A stretch of DNA of 6,819 nucleotides from the NCBI GenBank assembly GCA_050186335.1, contig JBFWYO010000139.1, forward strand, positions 1-6,819, written 5' to 3'. The translations under genes were made by a program, and so were the position numbers. The notes below the pieces were generated by a model. The model was given only the letters and a program-made list of their open reading frames with translations. It made no database searches and had not been told where the DNA came from. This stretch comes from JBFWYO01 sp050186335 (GTDB lineage: Bacteria; Pseudomonadota; Alphaproteobacteria; Bin65). Positions 1-5,171 of this stretch are shown here, piece by piece. The stretch's first letter is position 1. Each line of letters starts with the position of its first letter.

Positions 1-2
1 AA

Positions 3-143
3 GCCGAGGTCGACTACCTGGTGCGCGAAGAATGGGCACGCTCGGTGGAAGATATCGTATGGCGCCGGTCCAAGCTGGGCTTACAATTGTCTGGCGCAGA
101 AGTGTCGGCGCTGGCGGCCCATCTCGCAGCCCGCCAAAGTTAG
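3..143 (+). CDS. glpD: Glycerol-3-phosphate dehydrogenase, C-terminal fragment (5' end outside window)
   Basis: This is the final 46 codons of a frame that enters from the left edge and ends at TAG 141-143. The readable peptide contains EVDYLVREEWARSVEDIVW followed by RRSKLGLQLS. This matches the C-terminal helical domain of aerobic FAD-dependent glycerol-3-phosphate dehydrogenase (GlpD), where a conserved acidic/Trp stretch leads into a D-[IV]-[LV]-W-R-R-[ST]-K motif. The family oxidises sn-glycerol-3-phosphate to dihydroxyacetone phosphate and passes electrons to ubiquinone at the inner membrane. Only the cap domain is visible, so the FAD-binding and catalytic residues cannot be judged. The next gene starts 8 bp downstream on the same strand and may be co-transcribed. 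The identification rests on recognition of this short tail. Confidence 0.85.
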   Translation, partial: AEVDYLVREEWARSVEDIVWRRSKLGLQLSGAEVSALAAHLAARQS

Positions 144-151
144 AAGCTCAA

Positions 152-985
152 ATGCGCTGGCTCAAACTCGGCGTTCGCCTTGCAACGGTCTGCCTGATCG
201 CCCTGCCGGCCGCGGCCGCGCAAGCGGCACCGAAAGCCGAACTATGGGCGAAATGGACGGCGAACAATGCGTCCAGCACGGCGACAATCCCGCACAATGC
301 CTGGGACGCGTTTCTGAAACGGCATGTTCGCCTCGACACCGACGGCATCGCGCGGGTCGCTTACCGGGCCATCGACAGAGCGGATCGCGCACAATTGGCC
401 GCCTACATCGCAGCGCTCGAATCGGTCGGCATCAGCGGGTTCAACCGGCGCGAACAGTTGGCGTACTGGATCAATCTATACAATGCAGTCACGGTGAAAA
501 TCGTCGCCGAGCACCCGTCCGCAGCGTCGGTTCGCGATATAAACATTTCGCCGGGTCTGTTTGCCACCGGACCCTGGGGCAAGAAGGTCGTCATGATCGA
601 ACGCGAACCGGTGTCGCTCGACGATATCGAGCATCGGATACTGCGGCCGATTTGGCGCGACCCACGCATCCACTATGCCGTCAACTGTGCGTCCCTGGGT
701 TGTCCGAACCTGCTGCGCGATGCCTTCACGGCCGCCAATGCGGATGCCTTGTTGAATGCGGCCGCGCGAAACTACGTCAACCACCCGCGCGGCATGCGGA
801 TCGAGGCCGGCCGGTTGACGGTTTCAAGCATTTACGTCTGGTTCAAGGAGGATTTCGGCGGCACCGACGCCGGCGTGCTGGCGCACCTGCGCGCCTATGC
901 CGACGCTCAAACCGCTGCCGCATTGGCCGGACGCACGCAAATCGACCGCGACGCCTACGATTGGCGGCTGAACGACATCAAATAG
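152..985 (+). CDS. Exported DUF547 domain protein
   Basis: A 277-residue protein of the DUF547 family, whose biochemical role is not established. Residues 1-25 form a type I signal peptide: basic start MRWLK, a hydrophobic core, then AAAQA before A26, so the mature protein should be periplasmic or secreted. The family signatures are AYWINLYNA (104-112), LDDIEH (156-161), the Cys-containing block HYAVNCASLGCP (174-185) and the terminal YDWRLND (269-275). The paired Cys179/Cys184 and nearby His are typical of the family, and a papain/transglutaminase-like fold has been suggested for it. The frame stays open upstream to another ATG at 32, but that start lies inside the glpD tail and would bury the signal peptide, so ATG 152 is chosen. 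Its ribosome site (AGAAG at 142-146) is weak. The gene converges on the dioxygenase gene with only 12 bp between stop codons, and it is probably unrelated to the aromatic genes. Confidence 0.85.
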   Translation: MRWLKLGVRLATVCLIALPAAAAQAAPKAELWAKWTANNASSTATIPHNAWDAFLKRHVRLDTDGIARVAYRAIDRADRAQLAAYIAALESVGISGFNRREQLAYWINLYNAVTVKIVAEHPSAASVRDINISPGLFATGPWGKKVVMIEREPVSLDDIEHRILRPIWRDPRIHYAVNCASLGCPNLLRDAFTAANADALLNAAARNYVNHPRGMRIEAGRLTVSSIYVWFKEDFGGTDAGVLAHLRAYADAQTAAALAGRTQIDRDAYDWRLNDIK

Positions 986-997
986 CCGCGAGCGCCA

Positions 998-1828
998 TCA
1001 GGCGGCGATCTTCACCGACACGTTGGCGTTGCCGCTGCCCGACGATTGACCGTACGGCCCGAATTGACGGCCGATGTATTTCTCGCCGGATTTTTCGTCC
1101 AGGCAGCCGAGCATCGTCGCCAGCGTGCGACCGCCCATTTCGCCGACGACGAATTCCGCGTACTCCGGAAACCATTTCTTGGCTTCGGCGATCTTGCCGG
1201 CCAGCAGCAGGTCGATGAACTTGAAATCCGCGTCCATGCGTTCCTTGCTCGGCCAGATGTGCGGGCCGCGCACCAGCTTGTGCGTGAAGCTCGAACTGGA
1301 GACGAACACCGCGCGCCGCCCGGTCTTCTCGGCGGCCCGGCGGATCGCCACGCCGGCGTTGAACGATTCCTCGATGTCGGCGGCCAGGGTGCAGCCGACC
1401 AGCACGATCGGGATTTCCGCTTTCGGATCGAGATAGCGCGCCGGCACCCACGACCCGTAATCCCACGCGTATGTCTCGCTCGCGTTCGGATTGGCCGGAT
1501 AGCCGAAAGCCCGCAATTCGTCGACGATCGCCTGCCCCATCTCGGGGTCGCCCTTGTAATGATAATACTGGCTGTCGATCAGGTCCGGCGCTTCCATCGC
1601 CACGCAATAGCCTTTGTGCTCCTTCACCGTGGTCGCGTACCAGTTGAAGGTGCACACGTAATGCGTCGAATTGATGATGATCACGTCCGGCTTGTCGGCG
1701 CGGATATCCTCGCCCATCTGCAGGGAGCCGCGGATCACTTCCTTGACGAAGTCCGGCGCCTTTTCCTCGATGCCCATGCGTGGCGTGTGCGGCGCCACGA
1801 CCGAGCGAATGATGCCACCTTTTTTCAT
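998..1828 (-). CDS. Class III (LigB-type) extradiol ring-cleavage dioxygenase, aminophenol-type candidate
   Basis: A 276-residue non-haem Fe(II) dioxygenase of the LigB superfamily, which opens catecholic or aminophenolic rings next to the hydroxyl (meta cleavage). Visible candidate metal ligands are His14 in VAPHTP, His56 in NSTHY, and a C-terminal Glu, probably Glu230 in GEMGG. The candidate acid/base residue is His183 in SSSFTHK. The segment AWDYGSWVP (121-129) sits where many catechol-type members have DHG. A Tyr there, together with the general order of motifs, recalls the beta subunit of 2-aminophenol 1,6-dioxygenase. The start is clear: AGGAGG at 1833-1838 precedes ATG 1828. It is the last gene of the minus-strand run, 42 bp after the RidA gene. 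No alpha (non-catalytic) partner is seen here, so it may act as a homo-oligomer or pair with a subunit encoded elsewhere. Exact substrate is unknown; homoprotocatechuate or protocatechuate-type cleavage is the alternative. Confidence 0.85.
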   Translation of the reverse strand: MKKGGIIRSVVAPHTPRMGIEEKAPDFVKEVIRGSLQMGEDIRADKPDVIIINSTHYVCTFNWYATTVKEHKGYCVAMEAPDLIDSQYYHYKGDPEMGQAIVDELRAFGYPANPNASETYAWDYGSWVPARYLDPKAEIPIVLVGCTLAADIEESFNAGVAIRRAAEKTGRRAVFVSSSSFTHKLVRGPHIWPSKERMDADFKFIDLLLAGKIAEAKKWFPEYAEFVVGEMGGRTLATMLGCLDEKSGEKYIGRQFGPYGQSSGSGNANVSVKIAA

Positions 1829-1830
1829 GT

Positions 1831-1838
1831 TTCCTCCT
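1831..1838 (-). promoter_or_regulatory. Strong ribosome binding site of the dioxygenase gene
   Basis: On the minus strand the sequence ACAGGAGGAAAC runs directly into the start codon at 1828. It contains a full AGGAGG core 4 bases before the ATG once the AAAC spacer is counted. It is the strongest Shine-Dalgarno match in the minus-strand run and fixes the start. It suggests efficient independent translation of this last gene. Confidence 0.8.
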
Positions 1839-1870
1839 GTCGCGCGGATCGGCGCGTTGCGATCAGCCTA

Positions 1871-2275
1871 TCAATCCAGAACGGCAATACAATCGATTTC
1901 CACGTTCACGCCCTTGCGGTGCGGCGTGCCGCCGATGCAGGTGCGGGTGGTCTTTTCGCCCGCCATGATCTCGCGGAACGTCTCGTTGAAGGCCGGAAAA
2001 TCCGCGACGTCGCGCAGGCACACGCGCATGTTGACGACGTGCTGCAAGCCGGCGCCCGCATGAGTCAGAATCGCGATCAGGTTGGCCATGGTCTGGCGCG
2101 TTTGCGCCTGAATGTCGCCGGCGACGACTTCCTTGGTCACGGGATCGAGCGGGCCCTGGCCCGAGACGAACAGCATGTTGCCGACGCGGATCGCCTGCGC
2201 CAGCGGCGATTCCTTGGTCTTGTCGGTGAAGCCGGTGACCGGCGCGTGCGGCGACGTGATGATCTGTTTCGGCAT
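1871..2275 (-). CDS. RidA (YjgF/YER057c/UK114) family protein, probable 2-aminomuconate-type deaminase
   Basis: A 134-residue single-domain protein of the RidA family, close to the usual 125-145 residues. These proteins are trimers whose between-subunit sites hydrolyse enamines and imines; some, in aromatic pathways, act as 2-aminomuconate deaminases. Family marks are FVSGQGPLDP (36-45), the Q-T-x-x-x-x-N-L helix near 61-67, FNETFREIM (96-104), and the C-terminal block RTC (111-113) with VEIDCIAV (125-132). Arg111, Cys113 and Glu126 line up with Arg105, Cys107 and Glu120 of E. coli RidA, so the imine-hydrolysing residues look intact. ATG 2275 has a GAGG site (2284-2287) 8 bases upstream. The gene lies between the thioesterase and the dioxygenase. 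That context, more than sequence alone, favours a catabolic deaminase over the general housekeeping RidA. Confidence 0.85.
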   Translation of the reverse strand: MPKQIITSPHAPVTGFTDKTKESPLAQAIRVGNMLFVSGQGPLDPVTKEVVAGDIQAQTRQTMANLIAILTHAGAGLQHVVNMRVCLRDVADFPAFNETFREIMAGEKTTRTCIGGTPHRKGVNVEIDCIAVLD

Positions 2276-2345
2276 GGCTCGAGCCTCGCTTCGTCTGATG
2301 TTTCCGGCCGGCAGGGTCGGTTACTCCGACCGGGTGCCGGCCGCG

Positions 2346-2762
2346 TCAACCGTGAAAGAGTTTGCGCACTTCCTCGGGCACCGGGATCGCCTTGATCTTC
2401 TTCTGGCCGGTCGGATCCTCCATCGCCCAGGCGCGATATTCGCGGCACTCGGCGCCGATGTGCGGACCGTTGCGCAGGATGTGCTTGACCGTGAACTTGC
2501 GGCCTTCGAACGCGTCGATCCAGGTTTCGATCGCAAGCTTGTCGCCGAACCGGCTCGGATACTTGAACTGCACGGCGATATCGAGCAGCGGCAATCCGTT
2601 CATGCCGTTGCGGCCGAACATCTGGTCCCAGTGCAGCCCCACGGAACGGAACAGGTGCTCGGTCGACCAGTCGAACCATTCCAGAATGCGCGGGTAATAC
2701 GCCATGTGCGCGGGATCGCAATCGGAGAACGTCACCTGGTGGTGAAAGATGGATTTTTTCAT
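2346..2762 (-). CDS. Hotdog-fold acyl-CoA thioesterase (4-hydroxybenzoyl-CoA thioesterase family)
   Basis: A 138-residue protein of the 4HBT hotdog family, which hydrolyses acyl- or aroyl-CoA thioesters to acid plus CoA in the cytoplasm. The N-terminal motif VTFSDCDPAHMAYYPRILEW (residues 10-29) is the classic active-site segment. Asp16, the second Asp of DCDP, corresponds to the catalytic Asp17 of the Pseudomonas 4-hydroxybenzoyl-CoA thioesterase. Later conserved pieces are VQFKYPSRFGDKL (around 63-75) and the C-terminal PVPEEVR. ATG 2762 is chosen because it gives the family's normal length and distance to the DCDP motif. An in-frame ATG at 2831 would add 23 residues, lies in a GC hairpin and has no Shine-Dalgarno site. 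ATG 2762 also lacks a good site, so the start is uncertain. Spacing is 107 bp after the hydrolase and 70 bp before the RidA gene. Substrate is unknown; an aroyl-CoA is plausible from context. Confidence 0.85.
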   Translation of the reverse strand: MKKSIFHHQVTFSDCDPAHMAYYPRILEWFDWSTEHLFRSVGLHWDQMFGRNGMNGLPLLDIAVQFKYPSRFGDKLAIETWIDAFEGRKFTVKHILRNGPHIGAECREYRAWAMEDPTGQKKIKAIPVPEEVRKLFHG

Positions 2763-2831
2763 GAAGTCGATGGTCCGGTGTTGGCTTGATTGCCCGAGTG
2801 CGGTCGGCGCAACGATCAGCGTGCTTAGCAT

Positions 2832-2864
2832 CGCCGCCGCGGCGGCTCAAGGCCGGCGGCGGCG
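2832..2864 (-). repeat. GC-rich inverted repeat between the hydrolase and thioesterase genes
   Basis: Bases 2832-2840 (cgccgccgc) are perfectly complementary to 2856-2864 (gcggcggcg), giving a 9-bp all-GC stem with a 15-base loop. Bases 2833-2846 are also a perfect 14-bp palindrome, so alternative foldings exist. It begins a few bases after the hydrolase stop codon (2870-2872, minus strand). No T-run follows on either strand, so it is not a canonical intrinsic terminator. It could stabilise the 3' end of upstream mRNA or slow polymerase, or may simply reflect GC-rich composition. Confidence 0.5.
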
Positions 2865-2869
2865 CCCCG

Positions 2870-3709
2870 CTAGCTCGCCAGGAAGCGTTCCAGAATCGCG
2901 AAATGCTCCGGCACGTTGAGCGCCGGCGCATGGCCGCACCCGGGGATCGTCGCCAACTCGCATTTCGGGCCGCGCCGCGTCATTTCCGCGGCGACCGAAG
3001 GCTCCAGCAGATCGCTGTCGACGCCGCGCAGGCATAGGGTTTTTGCGGTAATGCGGTCGTAATCCGGCCAAAGATCGTAATCGTTCGGCTGATGGGTGAA
3101 CTGATAGACCATCCTGGGATCGTAATGCGGCGTCACCTTGCCGTCGGGCAAGCGGCGCGTCGACGTTTCGGTCAGCCGGCGCCACTGCGCATCGGTCAGG
3201 AAACCGTACGGTTTGTAGATCGTGCGAAAATACGCCTCCAGCTGCCCGACCGTATCGAAGCTGGCCGGGCTGCCGGCATAGCTGCGAATGCGCGCTACGG
3301 CGGAATCGGCAATCTTCGGGCCGATGTCGTTCAGGACCAGGTGCGTGATCCGGCCGGCCGCCCTGCCCGCGGCAACCCGCATGCCGATCGCGCCGCCCAT
3401 CGAGGTGCCGATCCAGCGCACGGACTTGGCGCCGACCGCGTCAACCAGGCCGACCGCCAGATCGTGATAGAAATTCAGCCCGTACTCCTGCTCCGGCTTC
3501 GGGCTCCATTGGCTCAGCCCGCGGCCGATCGTATCAGGGCAATAGATCCGGTAGCGGCTCGACAGATGCGCGGCGAGATCGTCGAAATCGCGCCCCGTGC
3601 GCGCCAGCCCATGCCACATGACGATGACGTCGGACTTGTCGTGCCCCCACTGCACGTAATGCAGTTCGCGGTCCAATATCGTGACGTAATGCGATGTCAT
3701 GGCCGGCAT
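2870..3709 (-). CDS. Alpha/beta hydrolase
   Basis: A 279-residue cytoplasmic alpha/beta-hydrolase-fold enzyme with no signal peptide. Visible catalytic features are the oxyanion segment MWHGLARTG (31-39), the nucleophile elbow GTSMGG (101-106, Ser103), the acid in RGVDSDLLEP (228-237, probably Asp233), and the terminal GCGHAP with His260. The lid region around 140-210 is rich in aromatic residues, as in enzymes with hydrophobic substrates. Members found beside extradiol dioxygenases are often C-C bond hydrolases of ring-fission products, but esterases, enol-lactonases and aryl-amide hydrolases share these motifs, so the reaction is open. The start at ATG 3709 is supported by GGGGAG at 3718-3723, 8 bases upstream. 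A TTG at 3739 lies inside the terminator stem, and ATG 3700 is too far from the site. It is the first gene after the terminator-like hairpin that follows the binding-protein gene. Confidence 0.85.
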   Translation of the reverse strand: MPAMTSHYVTILDRELHYVQWGHDKSDVIVMWHGLARTGRDFDDLAAHLSSRYRIYCPDTIGRGLSQWSPKPEQEYGLNFYHDLAVGLVDAVGAKSVRWIGTSMGGAIGMRVAAGRAAGRITHLVLNDIGPKIADSAVARIRSYAGSPASFDTVGQLEAYFRTIYKPYGFLTDAQWRRLTETSTRRLPDGKVTPHYDPRMVYQFTHQPNDYDLWPDYDRITAKTLCLRGVDSDLLEPSVAAEMTRRGPKCELATIPGCGHAPALNVPEHFAILERFLAS

Positions 3710-3717
3710 ATCCGCGT

Positions 3718-3723
3718 CTCCCC
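3718..3723 (-). promoter_or_regulatory. Ribosome binding site deciding the hydrolase start
   Basis: GGGGAG on the minus strand sits 8 bases before ATG 3709 and 17 before ATG 3700. This selects the 279-residue product beginning MPAMTSHY. The site lies just outside the 3' edge of the preceding hairpin, so folding or readthrough of the hairpin could affect access to it. Confidence 0.65.
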
Positions 3724-3756
3724 AATAGAAACGCCGCAACCCTCAGGGCTGCGGCG
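3724..3756 (-). terminator. Intrinsic terminator-like hairpin after the binding-protein gene
   Basis: On the minus strand the RNA CGCCGCAGCCC-UGA-GGGUUGCGGCG (3756 down to 3732) forms a continuous 11-bp stem. It has one G-U pair and a 3-base loop, and is followed by UUUCUAUU (3731-3724). On the plus strand the G-U position becomes an A-C mismatch, which favours minus-strand function. It starts 20 bp after the binding-protein stop codon and ends 14 bp before the hydrolase ATG. The U-tract is short and interrupted, so termination is probably partial. That would give more binding-protein mRNA than downstream enzyme mRNA while still allowing readthrough, a common arrangement in importer operons. 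Confidence 0.7.
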
Positions 3757-3776
3757 CTTCCGGTGTCGAACGATGG

Positions 3777-4970
3777 CTACTTCTTGTTCTTGATCGGCAC
3801 GGTCATCTGCGCGGCGGGAATTTCGCGCACGAGTTCGAGCATGTCGAGATCGTCCTTCCAGTCCTTTTTCACCTTGAAGTGAAACATGGACTGCATGGCC
3901 TGATGGTCTTCCTTGCGGAACATCATCTTGCCCTTCGGCGTGTCGAACTCCATGCCTTCCATGGCCGCGATCAGCTTTTCCGTGTCCGTGCCGTTGGCTT
4001 TCTGGATCGCGGCGACGACGGCGAGGGCCGCCGACATGCCGCCGGCCGTGAAGAAATCCGGCGGCGCATTGAAACGCTTCTTATGTTCGGCGACCAGCCA
4101 GGTGTTCACCGCGTTCTTCGGGAAGTCGTAATAGTAGTAGATGCCGCCTTCCATGCCGGGAAACGCCTTGTACGCCTTCATCGCCGGCAGGATGTTGCCG
4201 CCGGGCGCCAGTTCGATGCCGAACCGCTCGGGCTTCTGATCGGCGATCTTGGTCAGCGGATTGGCGCCGGCCCAGATGATGAAGATGAACTTGCGGCCTT
4301 TCTTGTCCTTCAACGCATCGAAGATGCGCTGCGCCGACGCCGTGAAGTCGGTGGCATTCTGCGGCGCATATTCCTCGAACGCGATCGAGGCGCCGCAATT
4401 GGCCTTGCTCAGCGCGTCCTTGAACGCCGAGACGCCGTCGCGGCCGAACGCGTAATCCTGCGCCAGCGTGGCGATCGAAACGTCCTTGCCGCACAGCGCC
4501 AGCGCGTTGGCGATGGCGTCCTGCGTCGAATTGCGCGCGGTGCGGAACACATAGCGGTTCCAGCGTTCGCCGGTGATGCTGTCGGCCACCGCGGGCTCGA
4601 CCAGCAGGATACGCTTATATTCCTCGGCGACCGGCAGCATCGCCAACGCCGACGCCGAGAAGGTCGGGCCGACCGCGATGTGCACCTTGTCGTCCGCATA
4701 GGCCTGTTCGAGCAGCGACTTCGCCAGATCCGGCTTCAGCTGTTCGTCCTTGACGATGACTTTGATCTTGCGGCCGAGCAGTTCCATCTTGCCCTGCGTC
4801 GCATATTCCAGGCCCATCATGAAGCCCGCCTCGGTCTGCTTGGCGTAGGCTTCAAGCGCGCCGGTCTTGGCGGCGATCAGAGCGATCCGAATATCTTCCG
4901 CCGACGCATGGCCGGCGGCGCCGGTCATCAAGGCCGCGCCCATCAGGCTGGCCAACCAAGTTTTTCTCAT
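3777..4970 (-). CDS. ABC transporter periplasmic substrate-binding protein (branched-chain amino acid/aromatic type)
   Basis: A 397-residue type I periplasmic binding protein of the LivJ-like (Peripla_BP_6) class that feeds branched-chain amino acid or aromatic-acid ABC importers. Residues 1-24 are a signal peptide (MRKTW, hydrophobic core, HASA before Glu25). The mature protein opens with the typical first beta strand and loop DIRIALIAAKTGALEAYAKQ (26-45). It continues through KIKVIVKDEQ, a VGPTFSASALA ligand-loop segment and the second lobe with ATLAQDYAFGRDG. Type I members bind ligand between the two lobes through these loops. GGGAGGA (4978-4984) lies 7 bases before ATG 4970 and fixes the start. 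It is first in the minus-strand run, and a terminator-like hairpin follows it. No permease or ATPase gene is visible here, so partners must lie elsewhere. Beside ring-cleavage genes, an aromatic ligand is likelier than an amino acid, but this is inference. Confidence 0.9.
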   Translation of the reverse strand: MRKTWLASLMGAALMTGAAGHASAEDIRIALIAAKTGALEAYAKQTEAGFMMGLEYATQGKMELLGRKIKVIVKDEQLKPDLAKSLLEQAYADDKVHIAVGPTFSASALAMLPVAEEYKRILLVEPAVADSITGERWNRYVFRTARNSTQDAIANALALCGKDVSIATLAQDYAFGRDGVSAFKDALSKANCGASIAFEEYAPQNATDFTASAQRIFDALKDKKGRKFIFIIWAGANPLTKIADQKPERFGIELAPGGNILPAMKAYKAFPGMEGGIYYYYDFPKNAVNTWLVAEHKKRFNAPPDFFTAGGMSAALAVVAAIQKANGTDTEKLIAAMEGMEFDTPKGKMMFRKEDHQAMQSMFHFKVKKDWKDDLDMLELVREIPAAQMTVPIKNKK

Positions 4971-4977
4971 TTTTCAG

Positions 4978-4984
4978 TCCTCCC
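4978..4984 (-). promoter_or_regulatory. Ribosome binding site of the substrate-binding protein gene
   Basis: GGGAGGA on the minus strand is a near-consensus Shine-Dalgarno sequence, 7 bases before ATG 4970. It fixes the start of the signal peptide and fits high expression, as expected for a periplasmic binding protein. Confidence 0.8.
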
Positions 4985-4999
4985 AATTCAACAATGCGA

Positions 5000-5034
5000 A
5001 ACCGAACCCTGACCGGGACGGCAGCGTTTCGGTT
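5000..5034. repeat. Inverted repeat AACCGAA-N21-TTCGGTT in the binding-protein leader
   Basis: A perfect 7-bp inverted repeat occupies 5000-5006 and 5028-5034 with 21 bases between. In the minus-strand transcript a flanking G-U pair (5035/4999) would extend it to 8 bp. If the promoter proposed at 5047-5074 is right, the repeat lies in the untranslated leader just upstream of the ribosome site. It may be an operator read as DNA or a leader stem-loop in RNA. Short repeats of this size can occur by chance. Confidence 0.35.
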
Positions 5035-5046
5035 CTCCCGACCTGC

Positions 5047-5074
5047 ATATTAGGCCGATTCTTGTGCACCGCAA
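5047..5074 (-). promoter_or_regulatory. Candidate sigma70-type promoter for the binding-protein gene
   Basis: On the minus strand TTGCGG (5074-5069) and TAATAT (5052-5047) are separated by 16 bases. They match the -35 and -10 consensus at 3 and 4 of 6 positions. The TAATAT is the most AT-rich patch in the divergent intergenic region. Transcription would begin near 5040, leaving a leader of about 70 bases. I found no equally good promoter facing the dehydrogenase gene. The call rests on weak consensus matching only. Confidence 0.35.
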
Positions 5075-5081
5075 ACCGGCC

Positions 5082-5126
5082 TTCGCACCGCGAATTCGCA
5101 ATGCCAACAAAGCGCTTGCGTCGCAA
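5082..5126. promoter_or_regulatory. Cluster of palindromic half-sites in the divergent intergenic region (candidate operator)
   Basis: Three related half-sites lie side by side: TTCGC (5082-5086), GCGAA (5090-5094) and TTCGC (5095-5099). They form a 5+3+5 inverted repeat overlapping a perfect 10-bp palindrome GCGAATTCGC (5090-5099). A second perfect palindrome, TTGCG-T-CGCAA, follows at 5116-5126. They lie between the proposed minus-strand promoter and the dehydrogenase start, where a regulator could control both divergent units. No regulator gene is in the window, so the binding protein is unknown. Confidence 0.35.
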
Positions 5127-5159
5127 CCCCCGAGGCCATTTCATGGGCGGCCAAATTTC

Positions 5160-5165
5160 GAGGAG
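5160..5165 (+). promoter_or_regulatory. Ribosome binding site of the dehydrogenase gene
   Basis: GAGGAG ends 6 bases before ATG 5172 and decides this start. An upstream in-frame ATG at 5064 would add 36 residues of arginine/proline-rich sequence that cover the intergenic regulatory region and have no counterpart in the family. Confidence 0.75.
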
Positions 5166-5171
5166 CAGATC

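Noticed and set aside
32..151. 40-codon in-frame N-terminal extension of the DUF547 gene starting at ATG 32
   Set aside because: It overlaps the glpD coding end in another frame, and the downstream ATG 152 begins a textbook signal peptide.
984..1008. Possible bidirectional terminator between the convergent DUF547 and dioxygenase genes
   Set aside because: Only short GC stems (4-5 bp) can be drawn and no T-run is present on either side; not supportable as a terminator.
1046..2395. 449-codon open frame on the plus strand across the dioxygenase and RidA genes
   Set aside because: Composition is Arg/Ala/His-rich without recognisable motifs, and it lies antisense to two clear family members. Such long shadow frames are expected in high-GC DNA.
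2763..2831. 23-residue N-terminal extension of the thioesterase (ATG 2831)
   Set aside because: No Shine-Dalgarno site, start inside a GC hairpin, and 4HBT-family proteins normally begin about 10 residues before the DCDP motif. Kept only as an uncertainty.
3879..5012. 377-codon plus-strand open frame opposite the binding-protein gene
   Set aside because: It is the complement of a well-conserved signal-peptide-bearing protein. It is rich in Arg and Leu, shows no domain and has no ribosome site.
5064..5171. 36-residue N-terminal extension of the dehydrogenase (ATG 5064)
   Set aside because: No ribosome site and no family counterpart; ATG 5172 has GAGGAG at the right spacing.
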